Positions 1-3,800 of a stretch of 6,525 nucleotides of DNA are shown here, piece by piece; positions within the stretch are counted from its first letter, which is position 1, and each line of letters begins with the position of its first letter. The stretch is from contig MGXV01000032.1 in assembly GCA_001801485.1 (NCBI GenBank), forward strand, positions 1 through 6,525, in the 5' to 3' direction. The notes below the pieces were generated by a model, which saw only the letters and a program-made list of their open reading frames with translations, was not told where the DNA came from and made no database searches. This stretch comes from Gammaproteobacteria bacterium RIFCSPHIGHO2_12_FULL_37_14. Its GTDB lineage: Bacteria > Pseudomonadota > Gammaproteobacteria > DSM-16500. The position numbers were made by a program, and so were the translations under genes.

Positions 1-86
1 TTAATAAATATAATTTGCCTGAATTACCTCATAAAATGAGTATCGCCCGGCATTTGATTGACGTTTATTTAAAAAGTCACCTCTAA
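1..86 (+). CDS. C-terminal tail of an upstream gene, partial at the left edge
   Basis: Reading from base 3, an open frame runs off the left edge and ends at TAA 84-86, giving 27 residues that finish in HLIDVYLKSHL. The mix of charged and hydrophobic residues, ending in an amphipathic helix-like stretch, reads like a real protein C terminus. The other two + frames have stops at bases 2-4 and 37-39. The gap to the next start codon is 100 bases, so the two genes could be co-transcribed, but the good -10 box in between argues that the downstream gene can start on its own. The family cannot be identified from so few residues, and chance openness over 27 codons is possible. Confidence 0.35.
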   Translation, partial: NKYNLPELPHKMSIARHLIDVYLKSHL

Positions 87-161
87 TATCAAGGAGGCGC
101 CGCTCTCACCTAATCAAAGCTCATATTTCCTTAACAAATCATTGTTATAATAATTGACGTT
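57..161 (+). repeat. Pair of ATTGACGTT direct repeats, 96 bases apart
   Basis: ATTGACGTT occurs at 57-65 and again at 153-161. Each copy is followed by a T/A-rich run of similar make-up (TTATTTAA after the first, ATTTTTTAA shortly after the second). The first copy lies within the codons of the upstream gene tail and the second immediately follows the candidate -10 box. They might be operator half-sites or remnants of a small duplication. A 9-base match in under 200 bases of biased sequence is not strongly significant. Confidence 0.2.
146..151 (+). promoter_or_regulatory. Candidate -10 promoter box (TATAAT) for the giant gene
   Basis: A perfect TATAAT lies 35 bases before the ATG at 187, in AT-rich intergenic DNA. 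The hexamers 16-18 bases upstream (within 122-129, for example ATATTT) are poor matches to TTGACA, so this would be a weak sigma-70 promoter or one needing an activator. Transcription from it would begin near 158 and leave a leader of about 30 nt. In DNA this AT-rich a TATAAT can occur by chance. Confidence 0.35.
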
Positions 162-186
162 ATTTTTTAATATTTTTTCTTAATTT
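153..186 (+). promoter_or_regulatory. Leader and start region without a Shine-Dalgarno sequence
   Basis: The 25 bases before ATG 187 are almost all A and T, with no AGGAG-like element. An in-frame TAA at 181-183 lies one codon before the next triplet and then the ATG, so the frame cannot extend further upstream. No in-frame ATG or good GTG/TTG alternative occurs in the first hundred or so codons, so ATG 187 is the only reasonable start. Initiation probably relies on an unstructured A/T-rich leader rather than on rRNA pairing, which usually means modest translation. Two TTAAT motifs (167-171 and 180-184) lie in this stretch. Confidence 0.5.
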
Positions 187-807
187 ATGCGAAAAACAAA
201 TCGCCATCCTACAGACACAACAGACTATATTCAGAAAACAAAAAAACCACCTGCCTTTTATGCGCATTATCATACATTACACGCCTTAGCTAAATTATTT
301 GGAATAAAAGAACAAGAAAAAACAGTAGCATTTAAATCTGAAATCGTCAGCGAAGGGCAAGGCCGACTTAAACTTGAAAGTCTCTTAAATGACGACGAAT
401 ATTGTTTTGAGCATTTATCTTCTGTTCCTCCATCTTCTTCGAAACAAAAAATTATTTTATATACGCCTTTCTTCAAGGAAAACATCACTTTCACCGATTG
501 TCGTTACCTCCAAACTTTGTTAGATAACTATGAAATTTATATTTTAGATGAGCAGAAAACCCCACAGCTTGTTAAAGACTTGACAGACTTCATAGCCCAA
601 GTGAAAAACATTCCTAGAAAGATCACTCAAGAAGAGGCACAACGTGAATTAGCCTTACAAGGACTGGCTGCTCAAGATTATTGCCCGATCGATAGTGAGC
701 GCTTAATACGAGGTTATTGGATTTTTTTAAAAGATGAGGCTAGCGCTTTATCTAATGAGGCTACTTCTCTCATTTGGACAGACAATAAGGCCATTCCCAC
801 ACAAACC
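187..807 (+). other. N-terminal region of the giant protein, unrecognised (residues 1-207)
   Basis: A basic, hydrophilic N terminus with no hydrophobic core excludes a classical signal peptide. It is followed by alternating strand-like segments (KIILYTPFF, YEIYILDE) and helices rich in E, Q and L (about 130-170). KIILYTPFF and YEIYILDE faintly recall the strands of a P-loop-type fold, including a Walker-B-like ILDE at about 118-121. There is no GxxxxGK[ST] motif, so no nucleotide site is claimed. Function unknown; it may be an adaptor or capping region for the repeats that follow. Confidence 0.5.
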
Positions 808-3800
808 TATCCTCACATAAAACATCTTGTGTTAAAAGCATCAATATCATTTATCAGTGGAGATTATTTTTCTCATTTTCCTAATTTAGAAACTATCGAA
901 ATTGAAGAAGAACCCACATTACAAGGTAGCAACAAACCCCAAGTTGATTTTCGAGTCTGTAAAAACTTAAAGTCCCTTATTATAAAAAGCACCCTTATTT
1001 CTAATTGTGTTTTCGATATCACAGGATTAACACAACTGGAAGAGTTAAAGATAGAAAATAAAAAAATTGGCACAGAGCTGGGGCTTGCTCTTCTTGGATT
1101 GGAAACATGCCAAAATTTAAAAACTCTTGAACTTTGGTTTCATAAAGTTGGAGTCGAGGATAAAAACATTGAAGCATCTGTTTTTAACTTTCCACTTTTA
1201 GAAGCACTGAAAAAACTAACTTGCCTAAAAACGCTCGTGTTAGCTTTTTCCCAAGATATCCACCAATTTACTAGCAATCATAAATTTGCACAGTTAACAC
1301 ATCTGCAACTCATTAGAGAGGCTAATGGAAAATCTCGACCTATGTATAACGCTATATCAAACACAACAACATTTCCTGGTATGGATTCATCTCTAGACTG
1401 CGATAAAAAAAGAAATGTGATTAATCAAGCGATTTATTTTTTGTTAGGTCCTCAGGATGAGCCTGAATTTTTGATACAAGAATCATTATATATCGACGCA
1501 CAAAACACATCGTATGTAGAGGTAGAACCAACAAATTCGATCCTCCTCCTTCTTAATCCTCATCATTATCATTTTCTTCCAGTAGACGACTCGAGCGATT
1601 ATGTATTTGATGCTAACACCGACAGAGAGAACCCTATCCTTCGAGGACGCTATTCTGTAATGCTAGGATTAAAACAACAGGGGCATGCCCTTGATTTAAG
1701 AGAATTACGGCAAACTGTCTATAACGCTATCGAAATATATAGAATTCCTTATCCTTTCCCTTATTTATGGTTCCCTCATTTTCGTACTATAACTTTCTCT
1801 CAGAAAAAACAGGAAAAAATACAATACCAAGCGCTCTCTCTTCCTATTGAAGAACACTCTGCTCCCGCCCCGATAATTGAAGAAACCTCACAAGAACACG
1901 CGGAAACTGAAAACCAAAACTCGCCGACAAAAGAAAATTACACGGCTTGGCTATCAGGCCATTTCGAAAAAGATCACTATTACGTTATTCCTGGAAAAGA
2001 ACTAGCAGAAAAAGAAGATTTGTTAACTATCATGATTGAACCTGACAAAAGAATAAATGCCGAAAAAACAGAAACAGCGGAGATTGAGCTTTTCTACAAT
2101 GAAGAACATCAACAATTTGCAATAAAACTAAAAAAAACTTTCGCTGGAAGAATAAGCTTTACCCTGAAACACAACCCAAGCTATTCATCACAAGAATTCT
2201 CTGAAAACACACGCTTCGCATCCAACACCCAAGCTTTACCCCTCGTTCTCAAAGAAAATTTAAAAAAGTGCATTGATGAAATTGAAGAATTAAAATTTTT
2301 GAAAGAACCCACTCTTTCTCCTCATGAAAAACTCAAACAATTAATAGCCTACTGCAAACAATTTAAAATGGGCAAGTTAAACGAAGTATTTTTATTCGAT
2401 GAACTTGCTACGTTAATCAAAATTATTAAAGATCAAAAAGGCGCGTGCGGCACACGTAGTCAAATTTTTATGTTATTAGCCAAATATATTGGAATTCCTG
2501 TTCGCCTTGTGGGAAACAAAATTCATGCTTTTTGTGAAATAGCCATTTTGGATGAACAGCAAAAAATCACCTGGAGAAGCATTGATTTAGGTGGTGCAGG
2601 TTTTATTGAAAATCAATTGGAAGAACCGCCGGCACCCAAACAAGATGAAAGACCAAAGACAAATAAATCTCCCGTCTCATCCTTGCTTGAAAAACCGCGT
2701 TTAATCATGGGTTTTGATACTATCCTTCTCTGGCTTAATGAAAAACATCCTGGCTGGAAAATATTGATTTCTTTTTTTATTAATTTACGAAATTTTTTCG
2801 GTGGAAAAAATTATAATGAAATGTCGAAAAATTTAGATTCCTACCAATCCCTCTTTCAAAATTTAATACGCCCTAAAAAATTCACCTCTTGGGAAACATT
2901 TTTAAAAGAAACGTCTTCGTTTGTCCCGCTCATCTCACTATCCCAGATTACGCCTCTCATGCTCAACGCAAAACTAATGGAAGGAAAAGCCCTCGCATCC
3001 GCCGTTGACAACCCTCTGACGGATTGTTTTTATATTGACAGTCCTCAAGATTTTTTACGCTTGTTTAAGACATTTTGTATTAACGAACAGGGTAAGCGTG
3101 AAATAATAGACGGCCCCCTAAAAACATTATTCTCTTCAAATAAAAAAGGCTTGATTATTGTAAATTGGACAAACTTCAACGAAACAGAATTAGCAAGTTA
3201 TAAAAGTATTTTGGATCCCCAGGCTACTTTACTCGGCATGCGGATCCCTCCAAACATTCGAATTGTCGGTTTAATTCAAGAAGGCCATGAAGGTTGCCCC
3301 GCCTTTGAGTCCCGCTGTGAAAGATATCCGGTGGAAAATGAAGATAGCTTCAAAACGACTCCGCCTCAAGCCACCTCTTCCAAGACAAGTTCCAGCGTTC
3401 AGCATACGTATGAAATCGACTTAGAAGGTCGCCGTGACTGGGAAGCGTTGCTCTTAGGACATTATGGCCTTAACAATGACAAGATTGAAAAACAAGAAGG
3501 CTTGTTACTCAAAGCAAACAAAGAGAATAACCCATTAACGATTTTAAACCCACCTGATCTTCGCCTCGACCCTGCCTTTCATCGTTTCCTCTACGGCCTC
3601 CAAGTAGAAAGAAAATGGGTTTATGAAGGAATACTGATCGCCCTCAATCCCCGCTGCCAGATCGTGGTTAACTCAACACAAGCGCAATATGAAACAAACA
3701 CTCAAGTTACTTGCTTATCCGAAAAAGAAACTCAAGGACGTCGTCGGATTTATTTAAATTTAAATAACTTACATCAATGTTATGAACAACTTGAGATTTT

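Noticed and set aside
91..97. Perfect Shine-Dalgarno-like AAGGAGG in the intergenic region
   Set aside because: No ATG, GTG or TTG lies at a usable distance downstream; the first TTG (142-144) is followed by TTA then a stop. It is 90 bases before the real start. Kept only as a curiosity in a locally GC-rich patch.
94..107. Possible hairpin in the GC-rich patch GAGGCGCCGCTCTC as a terminator of the upstream gene
   Set aside because: The stem is broken by a mismatch, has a wobble pair, and is not followed by a T run.
166..187. PmrA-like tandem TTAATATT / TTAATTTA
   Set aside because: The period is 13 instead of 11, the second half is imperfect and overlaps the start codon, and TTAAT is common in such AT-rich DNA. 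Not called as a binding site.
270..494. Minus-strand open frame of 74 codons
   Set aside because: It lies wholly inside the giant gene, has serine/cysteine-rich composition typical of an antisense shadow, and lies opposite a well-supported frame.
873..1073. Minus-strand open frame of 66 codons
   Set aside because: It is the antisense shadow of the leucine-rich-repeat-like region; its hydrophobic look comes from complementing the repeat codons.
2755..2799. Hydrophobic segment WKILISFFINLRNFF (residues about 857-871) as a membrane helix
   Set aside because: It is too short and interrupted by N and R; more likely a buried or amphipathic helix.
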